A stretch of DNA of 64,000 nucleotides from Alphaproteobacteria bacterium (GTDB lineage Bacteria; Pseudomonadota; Alphaproteobacteria; Caulobacterales; Aquidulcibacteraceae). The stretch lies in contig WGNI01000004.1 in NCBI GenBank assembly GCA_016124655.1, positions 1-64,000 of the forward strand. Reading direction: 5' to 3'. Numbering within the stretch: position 1 is the first letter of the stretch; every line of letters starts with the position of its first letter. A program made the position numbers and the translations under genes. The notes under the pieces were generated by a model, which was not told the DNA's origin, searched no databases, and saw nothing but the letters and a program-made list of their open reading frames with translations. Below are positions 53,932 through 63,908 of this stretch, piece by piece.

Positions 53932-54609
53932 CTAGACCTTGCGCAAAGCCTGCAGCGTCTGGGCGCGATAGGCCGCGAGGTCCTCACCGGCATCGTCGAT
54001 GAAGGCCTCCGCGGCGGTGAAGCCGCCCTCCCAGAACAGCGACGCGCCGCTTTCGCCCTCGCGCATTTTGCGTCCGAGATCGCCGCGCGTGATGAACCGG
54101 CGGCGATCGTTGAGCAACCGCTGGTCCTTGGCGATGAACGTCACATGATTGTCATCAATCTCCACGAACCAGCGGTGGTGATTGAAACCGACATCGGGCA
54201 TGCGCCCCAGCGCCGTGCGCACATCGAAGAAGCGGGCCTTGGCGAAGATTTCGCGGGCGCGCGACGGTGTCTCGATATAGCCGGCCTTGGAGACGCGGAC
54301 CAATTCCTGGCACACCGCCAGCGGATCGCGGACGTCCTCCAACAGGTGCGAACAGAAGGAAAAATCGAAGAATTTGTCCGGGAACGGCCAGGGCGGCGCG
54401 CAGGCGTCGTGGACGATCCAGGTCTCGGCGGTGAAGCGGCGCGGGTTATCGGGATCGAGCGCGCCGTGATGATCGCGCTCGTTGAAGGGTTTCAAATCGA
54501 GCACGTGGGTGGCCAGATTGAGCGGGTGGCGGCCGCCGCCGGCGTCGAGCACGCGCTCCGCCGCGCGGGCGCGGGCGTAGATTTCAGGCAGGTTGGACCG
54601 CAGGATCAT
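53932..54609 (-). CDS. Class I SAM-dependent methyltransferase
   Basis: 225 residues starting MILRSNLPEIYARARAAERV. The SAM-binding motif is VLDAGGGRHPLNLATHVLDL, and the acidic end of motif II follows in DLKPFNERDHHGALDPD. FDFSFCSHLLEDVRDPLAVC resembles motif IV. The GRH after the glycines departs slightly from the usual GxGxG. The substrate is unknown; similar small methyltransferases modify glycan or lipid precursors. It is divergent from the acyltransferase at 54698. Confidence 0.8.
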   Translation of the reverse strand: MILRSNLPEIYARARAAERVLDAGGGRHPLNLATHVLDLKPFNERDHHGALDPDNPRRFTAETWIVHDACAPPWPFPDKFFDFSFCSHLLEDVRDPLAVCQELVRVSKAGYIETPSRAREIFAKARFFDVRTALGRMPDVGFNHHRWFVEIDDNHVTFIAKDQRLLNDRRRFITRGDLGRKMREGESGASLFWEGGFTAAEAFIDDAGEDLAAYRAQTLQALRKV

Positions 54610-54697
54610 GGCCTGCCCTCTATCCGCGGGCGCGGCGGCGGTCCAGCGCGAGGGCCTTTTCGGGCCGCGGGCGGCGTGCTTGAATCGGCGACGCGCC

Positions 54698-55636
54698 ATG
54701 ACTGACTTCGCTCATCCCAGCGCCGGCGCCCGAGCCGCGTCGCCGCGGCCGGACAAGCACATCGTCGACGTGCTCATCGAAGAGCGCGCGCCGAAACTGT
54801 CGAAGAGCCCGGCGTGGCCGCTGGTGCGCCCGCCGATCTATCAAATTCTCAATCACCGCAAAGCCTTGGGCATGGCCGATGCGATCGCGCCGATGGGCGG
54901 GCGGGCGGCGCTCGATCATATCAGCGCGATCCTGCGGCTCGACGTGCGCGCGCGCGGCATCGAGCGCACGCCGCAGAGCGGGTCATTCCTGGTGATGGCC
55001 AATCACCCGACGGGAATCACCGACGGGATCGCGGCGTTCGACGTGCTGATCCCGCGGCGACCGGATCTTCTGATCTACGCCAATTCCGATGCGCACCGGG
55101 TGTGCGCCCGGTTCGATGAAATCCTGATCCCGGTGGAATGGGTGCTGGCCAAGCGCACGCGCGAGCGCACGCGGCTGACGCTGAAAATGACGAATGAGGC
55201 GGTCGCCGCCGGCCGGCCGATCGTGATCTTTCCCGCCGGGCGGCTGGCGCGGATGCGCGACGGGCTTTTGACCGATCCGGAATGGATGGCGACCGGCGTG
55301 AGCCTGGCGCGGAAATTCTCGCTGCCGATCCTGCCCATTCATGTGCGCGGGCCGTACGCCTTTTGGTTTCACTTCTTCGACAAGTTCTCCGGCGAGCTGC
55401 GCGACATGACGCTGTTCCACGAGCTGCTGAACAAGGAAGGCAAGACCTACAATCTGACGTTCGGCCCGCTCATTCCGCCCGAGCATGTCGCGGGCGACGC
55501 CACGTCTGTGACGCGCAAGATCAAGCGCTATGTCGAGCGCGTGCTGGGCGAGGATTCCGACGCTACGTTCGATCCCGACGGGCCGGAATGCGCGTGGCGC
55601 GATCCGGCGAGCGCGCAGACGTTCGCGCAGGGGTGA
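54698..55636 (+). CDS. Lysophospholipid acyltransferase family protein (PlsC-like)
   Basis: 312 residues. The acyltransferase NHx(5)D motif is VMANHPTGITDGIAAFDVL, and the second motif is IVIFPAGRLARMRDGL, with ILPIHVRGPYAFWFHFFDKF further on. No signal peptide is apparent; a peripheral or weakly hydrophobic membrane association is expected. It should transfer an acyl chain to a lysophospholipid or a similar acceptor. It is divergent from the methyltransferase and followed by a repeat-rich gap. Confidence 0.85.
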   Translation: MTDFAHPSAGARAASPRPDKHIVDVLIEERAPKLSKSPAWPLVRPPIYQILNHRKALGMADAIAPMGGRAALDHISAILRLDVRARGIERTPQSGSFLVMANHPTGITDGIAAFDVLIPRRPDLLIYANSDAHRVCARFDEILIPVEWVLAKRTRERTRLTLKMTNEAVAAGRPIVIFPAGRLARMRDGLLTDPEWMATGVSLARKFSLPILPIHVRGPYAFWFHFFDKFSGELRDMTLFHELLNKEGKTYNLTFGPLIPPEHVAGDATSVTRKIKRYVERVLGEDSDATFDPDGPECAWRDPASAQTFAQG

Positions 55637-55642
55637 TGGGGG

Positions 55643-55952
55643 GGCGCGAACGCCTTCGTCCGCGCGCTTGTTTTCGTTGAGCTTAGGCAGGGGCGAGGGC
55701 GCCCCTGCTCCAGCTTGGCATTCGCACGCGTTGTCATCCCGGACGCTGAGCGTCAGCGAAGCGATCCGGGACCTTGTGCAGACGAGACCGCGCGCTTGCA
55801 CGAGGTCCCGGCTCTCCCCCGGCTCACGTCCGGGGTTCGGCCGGGATGACAGAAGAGTGGACCCCGGCCGATGCTGCGCATCGCCGGGGTGATGGGTAGA
55901 GTTTGGAGGCAATGGTTTGGGCTCGGCCCCGGCGAAGGCCAGGGCCGAGCAT
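55643..55952. repeat. Run of four intergenic palindromic elements
   Basis: About 55643-55711: gaacgccttcgtccgcgcgc...aggggcgagggcgcccctgctcc, a diverged copy of the 36967 element. About 55732-55851: a nested palindrome opening tgtcatcccgg and closing ccgggatgaca, with inner arms ccgggaccttgtgca / tgcacgaggtcccgg. About 55858-55896: tggaccccggccgatgctgcgcatcgccggggtgatgg. About 55918-55950: gctcggccccggcgaaggccagggccgagc. No coding sequence is supported up to 56030. Confidence 0.82.
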
Positions 55953-55980
55953 CAGTCATCGCAGTCATCGAGTCATCGGG

Positions 55981-56011
55981 ACACTTCGATTTTTCCAGAA
56001 AGCCGAAGTGT
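55981..56011. promoter_or_regulatory. Hairpin in the leader of the 59-codon gene
   Basis: acacttcg and cgaagtgt form an 8-bp stem with a 15-base loop, ending 19 bases before the ATG at 56031. Three gtcatcg direct repeats lie immediately upstream (about 55952-55977). Confidence 0.4.
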
Positions 56012-56030
56012 GCGGATGTAAGAAGCAGCC

Positions 56031-56210
56031 ATGTCACACAAGAAAAAAGGACACCTCACCACATCCGAAGACTGGGCGGTCCATCTCCGGAAAGAGAGGA
56101 AGCGCAGGTATTGGAAAGGTGAGCGCCAGGCCGGAAAAGACGACGCATACAGTCAGGCGAGCGATCCAGGCGTGGACGATGCGCCCGTGAAAGCTGAGCC
56201 GCCGGCGTGA
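56031..56210 (+). CDS. 59-residue basic hypothetical protein
   Basis: A short reading frame between two repeat clusters encodes a protein beginning MSHKKKGHLTTSEDWAVHLR and continuing with KERKRRYWKGERQAGKDD, then an acidic/Pro tail ending AEPPA. The Lys/Arg-rich first 37 residues with two Trp (15, 28) look like a genuine small conserved protein; I recall similar short proteins (K-K-K-G-H-L-T-T-S start) in other Alphaproteobacteria. Base composition is lower in GC than the flanking repeats. The Shine-Dalgarno (aagaagcag) is weak. Nucleic-acid or ribosome association is a guess from charge only. Confidence 0.65.
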   Translation: MSHKKKGHLTTSEDWAVHLRKERKRRYWKGERQAGKDDAYSQASDPGVDDAPVKAEPPA

Positions 56211-56272
56211 TGCGGGCGGGTTGTGGAAATGTCGGCGCCCCAGACTTTGGCGCCATACGCCCCTACGCTTCG

Positions 56273-56429
56273 GCTCGGCCCCGACGAAGGTCGGGGCCTA
56301 TTCCCGCAAACGCCCGTGCGCATGGGCCCCGACCTTCGTCGGGGCCGAGCGCCGCGACCATTGCTCCGGCGGGCGGCGGGACTGCGCTGGACCCCGGTCT
56401 TCGCGTTCCGCGAAACCGGGGTGATGGGG
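56273..56429. repeat. Two palindromic elements between the small gene and sdhB
   Basis: About 56273-56350: composite palindrome gctcggccccgacgaaggtcgggg...ccccgaccttcgtcggggccgagc, nearly perfect over 78 bases. About 56387-56429: ctggaccccggtcttcgcgttccgcgaaaccggggtgatgggg. Both are members of families repeated elsewhere in the window. Confidence 0.88.
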
Positions 56430-56482
56430 TGGCGGTTTGGCTGCGCATGCCCGACTAGAGCGCCCACCAATCGCCGCGCCGC

Positions 56483-57265
56483 CTACACTTGCCGCTCAAC
56501 CAAATCCTTCTTGATTTCGGCAATCGCTTTGCTTGGGTTCAGACCCTTTGGGCAGACCTGCGCGCAATTCATGATCGTGTGGCAGCGATAGAGCTTGAAG
56601 GGATCTTCGAGATCATCGAGCCGTTCGCCGGTGTGTTCGTCGCGGCTGTCGGAAATCCAGCGATGCGCCTGCAACAGCGCGGCGGGACCCAAGAACCGAT
56701 CGGGGTTCCACCAATAGGACGGGCACGAGGTGGAGCAGCAAGCGCAGAGGATGCATTCATACAATCCATCGATCTTGGCGCGTTCTTCCGGGCTTTGCAG
56801 GCGCTCCTTGGTGGGATCGGGCGTCTCGGCCTGCAGGAAGGGCTTGATGGAGGCGTATTGCGCGTAAAAGTTCGTCAGATCGGGAACCAAATCCTTGACC
56901 ACAGGCTGGCTCGGCAACGGCGCGATGGTGATGGTTCCGGCAGGCAATTCATCGATGCCCTTGGTGCAGGCGAGCGTGTTGCGGCCGGAGATGTTCATCG
57001 CGCACGATCCGCACACGCCTTCGCGGCAGGAGCGGCGAAAGGCGAGCGTTGAATCGATCGAATTCTTGATGGCGATGATGGCGTCGAGCACCATCGGGCC
57101 GCACGTGGAGAGATCAAGCTCGTAGATATCCCAGCGCGGATTTTCGCCGGCCTCGGGGTCGTAGCGATAGACTTTGAAGGTCCGGACGTTTTTGGCGCCT
57201 TTTTCGGCCTTGTAGCGCTTGCCGGCTTTGACTTCGGACCCGCGCGGCAACGTCAGCTGCACCAT
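56483..57265 (-). CDS. sdhB: Succinate dehydrogenase iron-sulfur subunit
   Basis: 260 residues. The N-terminal ferredoxin domain binds [2Fe-2S] through Cys residues in [20 protein letters not shown] and the [10 protein letters not shown] that follows. The C-terminal domain holds [4Fe-4S] and [3Fe-4S] ligands in [19 protein letters not shown] and [17 protein letters not shown]. It carries electrons from SdhA FAD to the membrane quinone site. The N-terminal [11 protein letters not shown] and [20 protein letters not shown] are alphaproteobacterial in style. SdhC, SdhD and SdhA genes, which usually precede sdhB, are absent; ccmB and ccmA lie upstream instead. Confidence 0.96.
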   Translation of the reverse strand: MVQLTLPRGSEVKAGKRYKAEKGAKNVRTFKVYRYDPEAGENPRWDIYELDLSTCGPMVLDAIIAIKNSIDSTLAFRRSCREGVCGSCAMNISGRNTLACTKGIDELPAGTITIAPLPSQPVVKDLVPDLTNFYAQYASIKPFLQAETPDPTKERLQSPEERAKIDGLYECILCACCSTSCPSYWWNPDRFLGPAALLQAHRWISDSRDEHTGERLDDLEDPFKLYRCHTIMNCAQVCPKGLNPSKAIAEIKKDLVERQV

Positions 57266-57387
57266 GAGGCATCGACCCTTTTGTGACCGGCGCGGAAGGT
57301 GACGGGCGCTGCGTTGAAAATCAAGACGTTGCCGGGTCGCAACGCGGGGCCGGCGTCGGTTTTGTTTGGAGCTTGCGATTCATCGCC

Positions 57388-57465
57388 GCTCAGTCCTGGC
57401 GAAAGCCAGGACCCATTTCTGCAAACGCGCTTGGTCATGGGCCCTGGCCTGCGCCAGGGCCGAGC
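57388..57465. repeat. Composite palindrome between ccmB and sdhB
   Basis: gctcagtcctggcgaaagccaggaccca...atgggccctggcctgcgccagggccgagc spans about 78 bases with inverted outer arms and one hairpin at each end. It has the same layout as 36861-36939, 56273-56350 and 63648-63726. The remaining bases of the 57266-57498 gap show nothing. Confidence 0.85.
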
Positions 57466-57498
57466 GCAAAGTGTTACGCCCGGGGGTGATGACGGATG

Positions 57499-58148
57499 CT
57501 AGTCCGCCTGCACGCGCAGCGCGGCTGCGGCGCCGACAGGACCAAGCGCCCAGGCGCCCAGCGTGAGCGCGCAGAGAACCAGGAAGGCCGGACCGAAACC
57601 GCCCGAAGCGCTGGCGGCGGCGCCGAAGATCACGATCGGGGCGAAGAAGGGCAGCACGAGCAGCGCGATCAGCACGCCGCCGCGGCGCACGCCGGCGGCG
57701 ACGGCTGCGCCAACAAGGCCTGCGGCGATGTAGGCGCCCATGCCGACGGCGAGCTGGAGCGCCACGACCGGCGCCTGGGCGGGCGGCGTCTGCAGCGCGA
57801 TGGCGGCGAGCGCGCCGACCGCCGCCAGCGGCAGTCCGACCGCGACCCAAAGCGCTGCGGCCTTGGCGGCGACCACGGCGGTCAGGGATTGTGGCGCGAG
57901 TAATTGATGATCGAGCCCGCCATCCTCCAGATCGGCCTGAAACAATCTTTCCAGCGTCATCAGCGCGGCGAGCGCTGCGGCGATCCATAAAAGCGGCGCG
58001 CCGGTCTGGCGCAGCAGCGCGCGCTCGGTCCCAAGCGCGAAAGGCAAGAGCGTCGCCGCGCCCAGAAAGAAACCGACGGGCGCAGCTGCGCCGCCCCCTG
58101 CTCCCCAGGCCAGCGCGACCTCGCGCTTGAACACGGCGTAGAGCGCGC

Positions 58149-58152
<4 letters not shown>
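57499..58152 (-). CDS. ccmB: Heme exporter membrane subunit CcmB
   Basis: 217 residues, six predicted membrane helices. Family segments are FKREVALAWGAGGGAAAPVG, LWIAAALAALMTLERLFQAD, EDGGLDHQLLAPQSLTAVVA (LEDGTLDQLLLAP-like) and LLVLPFFAPIVIFGAA. With CcmA (and normally CcmC and CcmD) it serves in cytochrome c maturation, supplying heme to CcmE. The start overlaps the ccmA stop (ATGA at 58149-58152). No ccmC follows; the next gene on the strand is sdhB. Confidence 0.93.
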
Positions 58153-58721
<569 letters not shown>

Positions 58722-58820
58722 GGCGGCGTTCGCGATGGGGGATGGGCGCGTCCCGGCATGGAGGAGTGCTAACCCCGATTCGAGGCGGGATGAACTGGGC
58801 TCCCCCGGCGCGGCGGCGGC

Positions 58821-58995
58821 GAGCGCCCAGCTTTGCGACCGCTTGTGGTCATGGGTCCTGGCTTGCGCCAGGACCGAGCCTTGAGGGTCGTGACGACTAC
58901 AAACCCATCACCCCGGCGACGTGGAGCGTCAGCCGGGGTCCAGGCGGATGGCGCGCCTGGGCCCCGGGTCTTCCTCCGGTCGCCCGGGGCGATGG
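58821..58995. repeat. Three intergenic palindromic elements upstream of the DUF4349 gene
   Basis: The 331-base gap 58722-59052 has no gene. About 58821-58878: gagcgcccagctttgcg...atgggtcctggcttgcgccaggaccgagcc. About 58904-58943: ccatcaccccggcgacgtggagcgtcagccggggtccag. About 58956-58995: ggccccgggtcttcctccggtcgcccggggc. The last is repeated at 63841-63880. Confidence 0.83.
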
Positions 58996-59052
58996 AGAGG
59001 CGGTCGTGAATTCGCCGCAAGCATCGGCAAGCTCAGGCGCAAAGGAGAACCT

Positions 59053-60021
59053 ATGCGCGCTTTGATTTTCGCTGCGGCGTTGGCGCTGGCGGCATGCAGC
59101 CGCGGCGGCGAGATGGAGGCTTCGGCCCCGCCGCCGCCGCCGATGGCGGCGCATTCAGCGGACATGGCGGTCACGGAAGCTTATGCCGGGGAAGCCGCCA
59201 ACGCCGCAGCGCAACCTGAGCCATCGCCGGCGGGTGCGGAGCGCGGCGCAATCGAAGTTGAGACCGAGGAAGGCCGTCGGCAGGCGACCCCGGGTCCGGC
59301 GGCGCCGGCGATGTTTCTCGCCTATTCCTACGCGATGGGGATCGAGACGCCGGCGAACCGGCTGATCGCCGTGATGGACGCGCACACAGCGGCGTGCCGG
59401 GAAGCCGGGCCGCAAGTGTGCCAAATCATTTCCGCGGGCCGCGACGGCGATGCGGATACGTATTTGACCGGCACACTGAATTTGCGCGCGGAGCCGCGCT
59501 GGCTTGCGACCTTCATGGCGCGGATCGCGGCGGATGCGGAGCAGGCGCGCGGGCGCGTGCGCTCCACATCCACGTCGACGGAAGATTTGACGCGCGCGAT
59601 CATCGACACCGAAGCGCGGCTCAGGGCGATGACCACGCTGCGCGACCGGCTGCAAAATCTGCTCGCGTCCAGGCCAGGGCGGCTTTCGGATTTGCTCGAT
59701 GTCGAGCGCGAATTGGCGCGTGTGCAGGGGGAATTGGATTCCACGCGCTCAAACCTCGCGGCGATGCGCGCGCGGGTCGATATGTCGGCCTTGTCGGTCA
59801 ACTATCAGTCCGAGCCGCGCTCGGTGACGACCTCGACGTTCGAGCCGCTGGGCCAGGCGTTCGCGAATTTCCTCCGCAATGTGGTGGGCGGGATCGCAGC
59901 CATCGTCACGTTGATCGCAGTCGCGCTGCCGTGGCTGATCGTGGTGATATTGGCGTTGTGGGGCCTGCGCGCGGTGTGGAGGATGCGGCGGGCGCGGCGC
60001 GCGGCGGCGCCGGACGCCTGA
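59053..60021 (+). CDS. DUF4349 lipoprotein with coiled coil and C-terminal membrane helix
   Basis: 322 residues. AAAGGAG precedes the ATG. Lipobox LAAC gives Cys15. After a Pro/Ala linker, the DUF4349 domain spans about 80-270: ETPANRLIAVMDAHTAACRE, LTGTLNLRAEPRWLATFMAR, STSTEDLTRAIIDTEARLRA, a heptad-rich coiled coil (LLDVERELARVQGELDST) and VDMSALSVNYQSEPRS. A hydrophobic helix at about 280-310 is followed by a basic tail. Having both a lipobox and a C-terminal anchor is typical of the family. Its function is unknown; an envelope role is likely. Confidence 0.88.
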   Translation: MRALIFAAALALAACSRGGEMEASAPPPPPMAAHSADMAVTEAYAGEAANAAAQPEPSPAGAERGAIEVETEEGRRQATPGPAAPAMFLAYSYAMGIETPANRLIAVMDAHTAACREAGPQVCQIISAGRDGDADTYLTGTLNLRAEPRWLATFMARIAADAEQARGRVRSTSTSTEDLTRAIIDTEARLRAMTTLRDRLQNLLASRPGRLSDLLDVERELARVQGELDSTRSNLAAMRARVDMSALSVNYQSEPRSVTTSTFEPLGQAFANFLRNVVGGIAAIVTLIAVALPWLIVVILALWGLRAVWRMRRARRAAAPDA

Positions 60022-60039
60022 ACGACAAGGGCGGATTGC

Positions 60040-60813
60040 ATGGATCTCGGCATCGCAGGACGCAAAGCCATCGTCGCGGGCGGCAGCGCGGGCATGGGCA
60101 AACAGGCTGCGCTGGCTTTGGCGCGGGCGGGCGCGGACCTGGTCGTCGGCGCGCGCGGCGCAGAGCGGCTTGAGGCGGCCTGCGCGGCGATCGCTGCGGA
60201 CTCGGGCCAGCGGCCAACGCCCGTGATCGTCGATCTCGGCGATGCGGCGGGCCGCGAGCGACTCTTGGAGGCTTGTCCCACGCCGGACATCCTGGTGCTG
60301 ACGGTTTCGCCGGCGCCGCCCACGTCGGACCTCGATGATATCGCCGCGGAGGATTGGGCGCAGGCGCTGGGCCCTGCCCTGATCGGGCAGATGGAGATGA
60401 TCCGCACGGTCAGCGCGGGGATGGCGCAGCGCGGCTTCGGGCGCATCGTGATCATCGCGACGATCGCGGCCAAAACGCCTTCGGTGTGGCGCGTGCTTTC
60501 GGGCGCGCCGCGCGCGGCGCTATTGAATTACATGGCCGCCGCCTCGAAAGCGCTGGCGAAAGACAATGTCACGCTCAACGCCATTCTGCCGGGCATGTTC
60601 GACACCGAAGGCGCCCGCAAGGGCTTCGCCGACGAAGCCGCGTTTCAGGCGCATGCGGCGACGCAGGTGCAGCGGCTGCGCATTCCCGCTGGCCGGTTCG
60701 GCGATCCGGAAGACGTCGGCGCGCTGTGCGCGTTCTTGTGCAGCCGGCATGCGGGCTACATCACCGGGCAAAGCATCGTCATCGACGGCGGGCTGACAAA
60801 CGTTCTGTTTTGA
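60040..60813 (+). CDS. SDR-family oxidoreductase lacking the standard YxxxK motif
   Basis: 257 residues. The nucleotide motif is IVAGGSAGMGKQAALALARA and the terminal GQSIVIDGGLTN is typical of SDRs. The active-site helix reads PRAALLNYMAAASKALAKDN, in which Tyr and Lys are six, not four, residues apart, so the catalytic tetrad is altered or uses other residues. Similar SDRs with this arrangement exist and their reactions are mostly unknown. It could be a reductase, an epimerase or a non-catalytic fold. It lies between the DUF4349 gene and acnA on the same strand. Confidence 0.82.
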   Translation: MDLGIAGRKAIVAGGSAGMGKQAALALARAGADLVVGARGAERLEAACAAIAADSGQRPTPVIVDLGDAAGRERLLEACPTPDILVLTVSPAPPTSDLDDIAAEDWAQALGPALIGQMEMIRTVSAGMAQRGFGRIVIIATIAAKTPSVWRVLSGAPRAALLNYMAAASKALAKDNVTLNAILPGMFDTEGARKGFADEAAFQAHAATQVQRLRIPAGRFGDPEDVGALCAFLCSRHAGYITGQSIVIDGGLTNVLF

Positions 60814-60830
60814 AGGCCTCCGCAACCCAA

Positions 60831-60859
60831 TTGCCATTGGCCGCGTACGGGCATACATA
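60831..60859 (+). promoter_or_regulatory. Candidate acnA promoter
   Basis: TTGCCA (60831-60836, 5 of 6 to the -35 consensus), a 17-base spacer and TACATA (60854-60859, 3 of 6 to -10) lie about 90 bases before the acnA ATG. The -10 is weak. The leader also contains ccggttcgaatccgg (about 60870-60884), a T-arm-like sequence with no surrounding tRNA. Confidence 0.4.
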
Positions 60860-60950
60860 GAGTGTTGCCGCGCGCCGGTTCGAATCCGGATGGGGCGCTC
60901 CCCGCCGCGCCTGCGATCTCTTTCACGCTAAAGACATCCAGGGGCCCTCC

Positions 60951-63638
60951 ATGCCTTCACTCGATTCCTTTAACTGTCGCTCAACCATTTCGGCGGGCGG
61001 CAAAAACTACACGTTCTTCGATCTGAACAAGGCGCAGGCCAGTGGCCTGGGCGATATCTCGCGGCTGCCGAATTCGCTGAAAGTGCTGTTGGAAAACCTG
61101 TTGCGCACGGAAGACGGCGTGGCGGTGAAAAAAGCCGACATCCAGGCGATGGCGGCGTGGCTGTCCAACAAGGGCAAGGCCGACGTCGAGATCGCGTTCA
61201 CGCCCGCACGCGTGCTGATGCAGGATTTCACCGGCGTGCCGGCGGTGGTCGATCTTGCGGCGATGCGCGACGCGGCCAGGGCGCTCGGCGCCGATCCGCA
61301 AAAAGTAAATCCCCTCGTGCCGGTCGATCTCGTGATCGATCACTCGGTAATGGTGGATCATTTCGGCAATCCGCAAGCGTTTGAGAAGAACGTCGCGCTG
61401 GAATATGAGCGCAATCTGGAGCGCTATCAGTTTCTGCGCTGGGGCCAGAAGGCGTTCCGCAATTTCCGCGTCGTGCCGCCGGGTACGGGCATCTGCCACC
61501 AGGTGAATCTGGAGTATCTCGGCCAGACCGTGTGGGTGAACGATGAGGGCGTCGCGTATTGCGACACGGTCGTCGGCACCGACAGCCACACCACGATGAT
61601 CAACGGCATCGGCGTTCTGGGCTGGGGCGTGGGCGGCATCGAAGCGGAGGCGGCGATGCTGGGACAGCCGATCTCGATGCTGATTCCGGAAGTCGTCGGC
61701 TTCGAGCTGACCGGAAAGTTGCCGGAAGGCGCAACCGCCACGGACCTGGTGCTGACCGTCACCCAAATGCTGCGCAAGCTGGGCGTGGTCGGCAAGTTCG
61801 TGGAGTTCTATGGTGCGGGGCTGGCGCATTTGAGCCTCGCGGATCGCGCGACGATCGCGAACATGGCGCCGGAATATGGCGCGACGTGCGGGTTTTTCCC
61901 GGTCGACGACACGACGGTGAAATATCTCGCCGCCACGGGCCGCGAGCCGGATCGCGTGGCGTTGGTGGAGGCCTATTGCAAGGCGCAAGGCTTGTGGCGC
62001 AGCGATGTCGCTCCGGAATTCACCACCACGCTGAAGCTTGAGCTCGCGGACGTGCGGCCTTCCTTGGCTGGACCGAAACGGCCGCAGGATCGCGTGTTGT
62101 TGAGCGACGCGGCGAAAGGCTTCGCCGACGTGATGGCGAGCGAATTCAAGAAGGCCGATGAAATGAGCAAGCGGTTCGCCGTCGCAGGCGAAGGCTTCGA
62201 TATCGGCCATGGCGATGTGGTGATCGCGGCGATCACGTCGTGCACCAACACGTCCAACCCGTCGGTGCTGATCGCGGCGGGGCTTGTCGCGCGCAACGCC
62301 CGCGCCAAGGGCCTGAGCGTGAAGCCGTGGGTGAAGACCTCGCTGGCGCCGGGCAGCCAGGTGGTGACGGATTATCTCGCCAAGGCGGGGCTGACCGATG
62401 ATCTCAACGCGATGGGATTTAATCTTGTCGGCTATGGCTGCACGACGTGCATCGGCAATTCCGGCCCGCTGCCGCCGCCGATTTCGAAATCCGTGAACGA
62501 CAACCAATTGGTGGTCGCCTCGGTGCTTTCAGGCAATCGCAATTTCGAAGGCCGCGTGAGCCCGGACGTGCGGGCGAATTATCTCGCCTCGCCGCCTTTG
62601 GTGGTCGCGTATGCGCTTGCGGGATCGATGAACATTGATCTCACAACGCAACCTTTGGGAACCGGCGCCAATGGCCAGCCGGTGTATCTGAAGGATATCT
62701 GGCCTTCGAATGCGGAGATCGAGCAGGTCGTGCGCGCGGCGGTGACGCCGGAGATGTTCTCCACGCGCTATGCCGACGTGTTCAAGGGCGACGAGCATTG
62801 GCAGGCGATCCAGGTGACGGGCGGGGACACTTATTCCTGGGACAATGCGTCGACCTACGTGCAGAACCCGCCCTATTTCGCGGGCATGACGATGCAACCG
62901 AAAGCGCCGACGGATATTGTCCGCGCGCGCGTGCTCGGGTTGTTCGGCGATTCCATCACCACCGATCACATCTCGCCGGCGGGCTCGATCAAGAAGGTCA
63001 GTCCGGCGGGCGAATATCTCGTCGCGCACAACGTGACTCAGGCGGATTTCAATTCCTACGGCGCGCGGCGCGGCAATCATGAAGTGATGATGCGCGGCAC
63101 GTTCGCGAATATCCGCATCAAGAACCAGATGGTGAAGGACGCGGCGGGCAATGCGGTGGAAGGCGGCTTGACGCTGCATCAGCCGGACGGCGCGCAGATG
63201 CCGATCTATGACGCAGCGATGCAGTATCAGCGCGAAGGCGTTCCGCTGGTGATTTTCGCGGGCAAGGAATACGGCACGGGGTCTTCGCGCGACTGGGCGG
63301 CGAAAGGCACGAACCTTCTGGGCGTGCGCGCGGTGATTTCGGAAAGCTTCGAGCGCATTCACCGCTCCAACCTGATCGGCATGGGCGTGTTGCCGCTGCA
63401 ATTCCAGAACGGGCAAAGCTGGGCGGCGCTCGGCCTTGACGGCTCGGAGACGGTGTCGATCACGGGCGTCGCCAGCCTGCAGCCGCGGCAGAATGTGCAG
63501 GTGGAGATCACCAAGGGCGACGGGTCCAAGCTCGTCGTGCCTGCGCTGTGCCGCATCGATACGGAAAACGAAGTCGATTACTTCAACAATGGCGGCATTC
63601 TACACTTCGTGCTGCGCGGCCTGGCGAAGGCGGCGTAA
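60951..63638 (+). CDS. acnA: Aconitate hydratase A
   Basis: 895 residues, typical of AcnA/IRP-type aconitases. The [4Fe-4S] cluster ligands are Cys431 ([12 protein letters not shown]), Cys497 and Cys500 ([19 protein letters not shown]). Other blocks include [36 protein letters not shown] and the C-terminal [15 protein letters not shown] arginine/serine site. It interconverts citrate and isocitrate in the TCA cycle; without iron such enzymes can bind RNA. It is near ccmA, an association I recall in other Alphaproteobacteria. A repeat cluster directly after its stop probably ends transcription. Confidence 0.97.
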   Translation: MPSLDSFNCRSTISAGGKNYTFFDLNKAQASGLGDISRLPNSLKVLLENLLRTEDGVAVKKADIQAMAAWLSNKGKADVEIAFTPARVLMQDFTGVPAVVDLAAMRDAARALGADPQKVNPLVPVDLVIDHSVMVDHFGNPQAFEKNVALEYERNLERYQFLRWGQKAFRNFRVVPPGTGICHQVNLEYLGQTVWVNDEGVAYCDTVVGTDSHTTMINGIGVLGWGVGGIEAEAAMLGQPISMLIPEVVGFELTGKLPEGATATDLVLTVTQMLRKLGVVGKFVEFYGAGLAHLSLADRATIANMAPEYGATCGFFPVDDTTVKYLAATGREPDRVALVEAYCKAQGLWRSDVAPEFTTTLKLELADVRPSLAGPKRPQDRVLLSDAAKGFADVMASEFKKADEMSKRFAVAGEGFDIGHGDVVIAAITSCTNTSNPSVLIAAGLVARNARAKGLSVKPWVKTSLAPGSQVVTDYLAKAGLTDDLNAMGFNLVGYGCTTCIGNSGPLPPPISKSVNDNQLVVASVLSGNRNFEGRVSPDVRANYLASPPLVVAYALAGSMNIDLTTQPLGTGANGQPVYLKDIWPSNAEIEQVVRAAVTPEMFSTRYADVFKGDEHWQAIQVTGGDTYSWDNASTYVQNPPYFAGMTMQPKAPTDIVRARVLGLFGDSITTDHISPAGSIKKVSPAGEYLVAHNVTQADFNSYGARRGNHEVMMRGTFANIRIKNQMVKDAAGNAVEGGLTLHQPDGAQMPIYDAAMQYQREGVPLVIFAGKEYGTGSSRDWAAKGTNLLGVRAVISESFERIHRSNLIGMGVLPLQFQNGQSWAALGLDGSETVSITGVASLQPRQNVQVEITKGDGSKLVVPALCRIDTENEVDYFNNGGILHFVLRGLAKAA

Positions 63639-63647
63639 GGGTTCAGC

Positions 63648-63880
63648 TGCTCGGCCCTGGCGAAGGCCAGGGCCCATTTCCGCGAACGCTTGTGGTCATG
63701 GGTCCTGGCTTTCGCTAGGACCGAGCGGCGTTGTTTTCGCGCATGCACAACAAAGCGCGGACGGGGGCGTCCGCGCTCCAAATCCATCACCCCGGTTTCG
63801 CGGAACGCGAAGACCGGGGTCCAGTGCATGCGATTACGGTCCTGGGCCCCGGGCCGGCCTCCGGTCGCCCGGGGCGATGG
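63648..63880. repeat. Cluster of four palindromic elements after acnA
   Basis: About 63648-63726: composite ctcggccctggcgaaggccagggccca...atgggtcctggctttcgctaggaccgag. About 63754-63779: agcgcggacgggggcgtccgcgct. About 63784-63824: ccatcaccccggtttcgcggaacgcgaagaccggggtccag, the reverse complement of the 56387 and 52038 type. About 63841-63880: cctgggccccgggccggcctccggtcgcccggggcgatgg. They separate acnA from the convergent gene that enters at the right edge. Confidence 0.88.
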
Positions 63881-63908
63881 GGCATTGAGGGTTCACTCGG
63901 CTTTCGCC

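Noticed and set aside
60981-62507. 508-codon open frame on the - strand
   Set aside because: It is antisense to acnA, whose cluster cysteines are all in place; the frame is His/Arg-rich with no domain.
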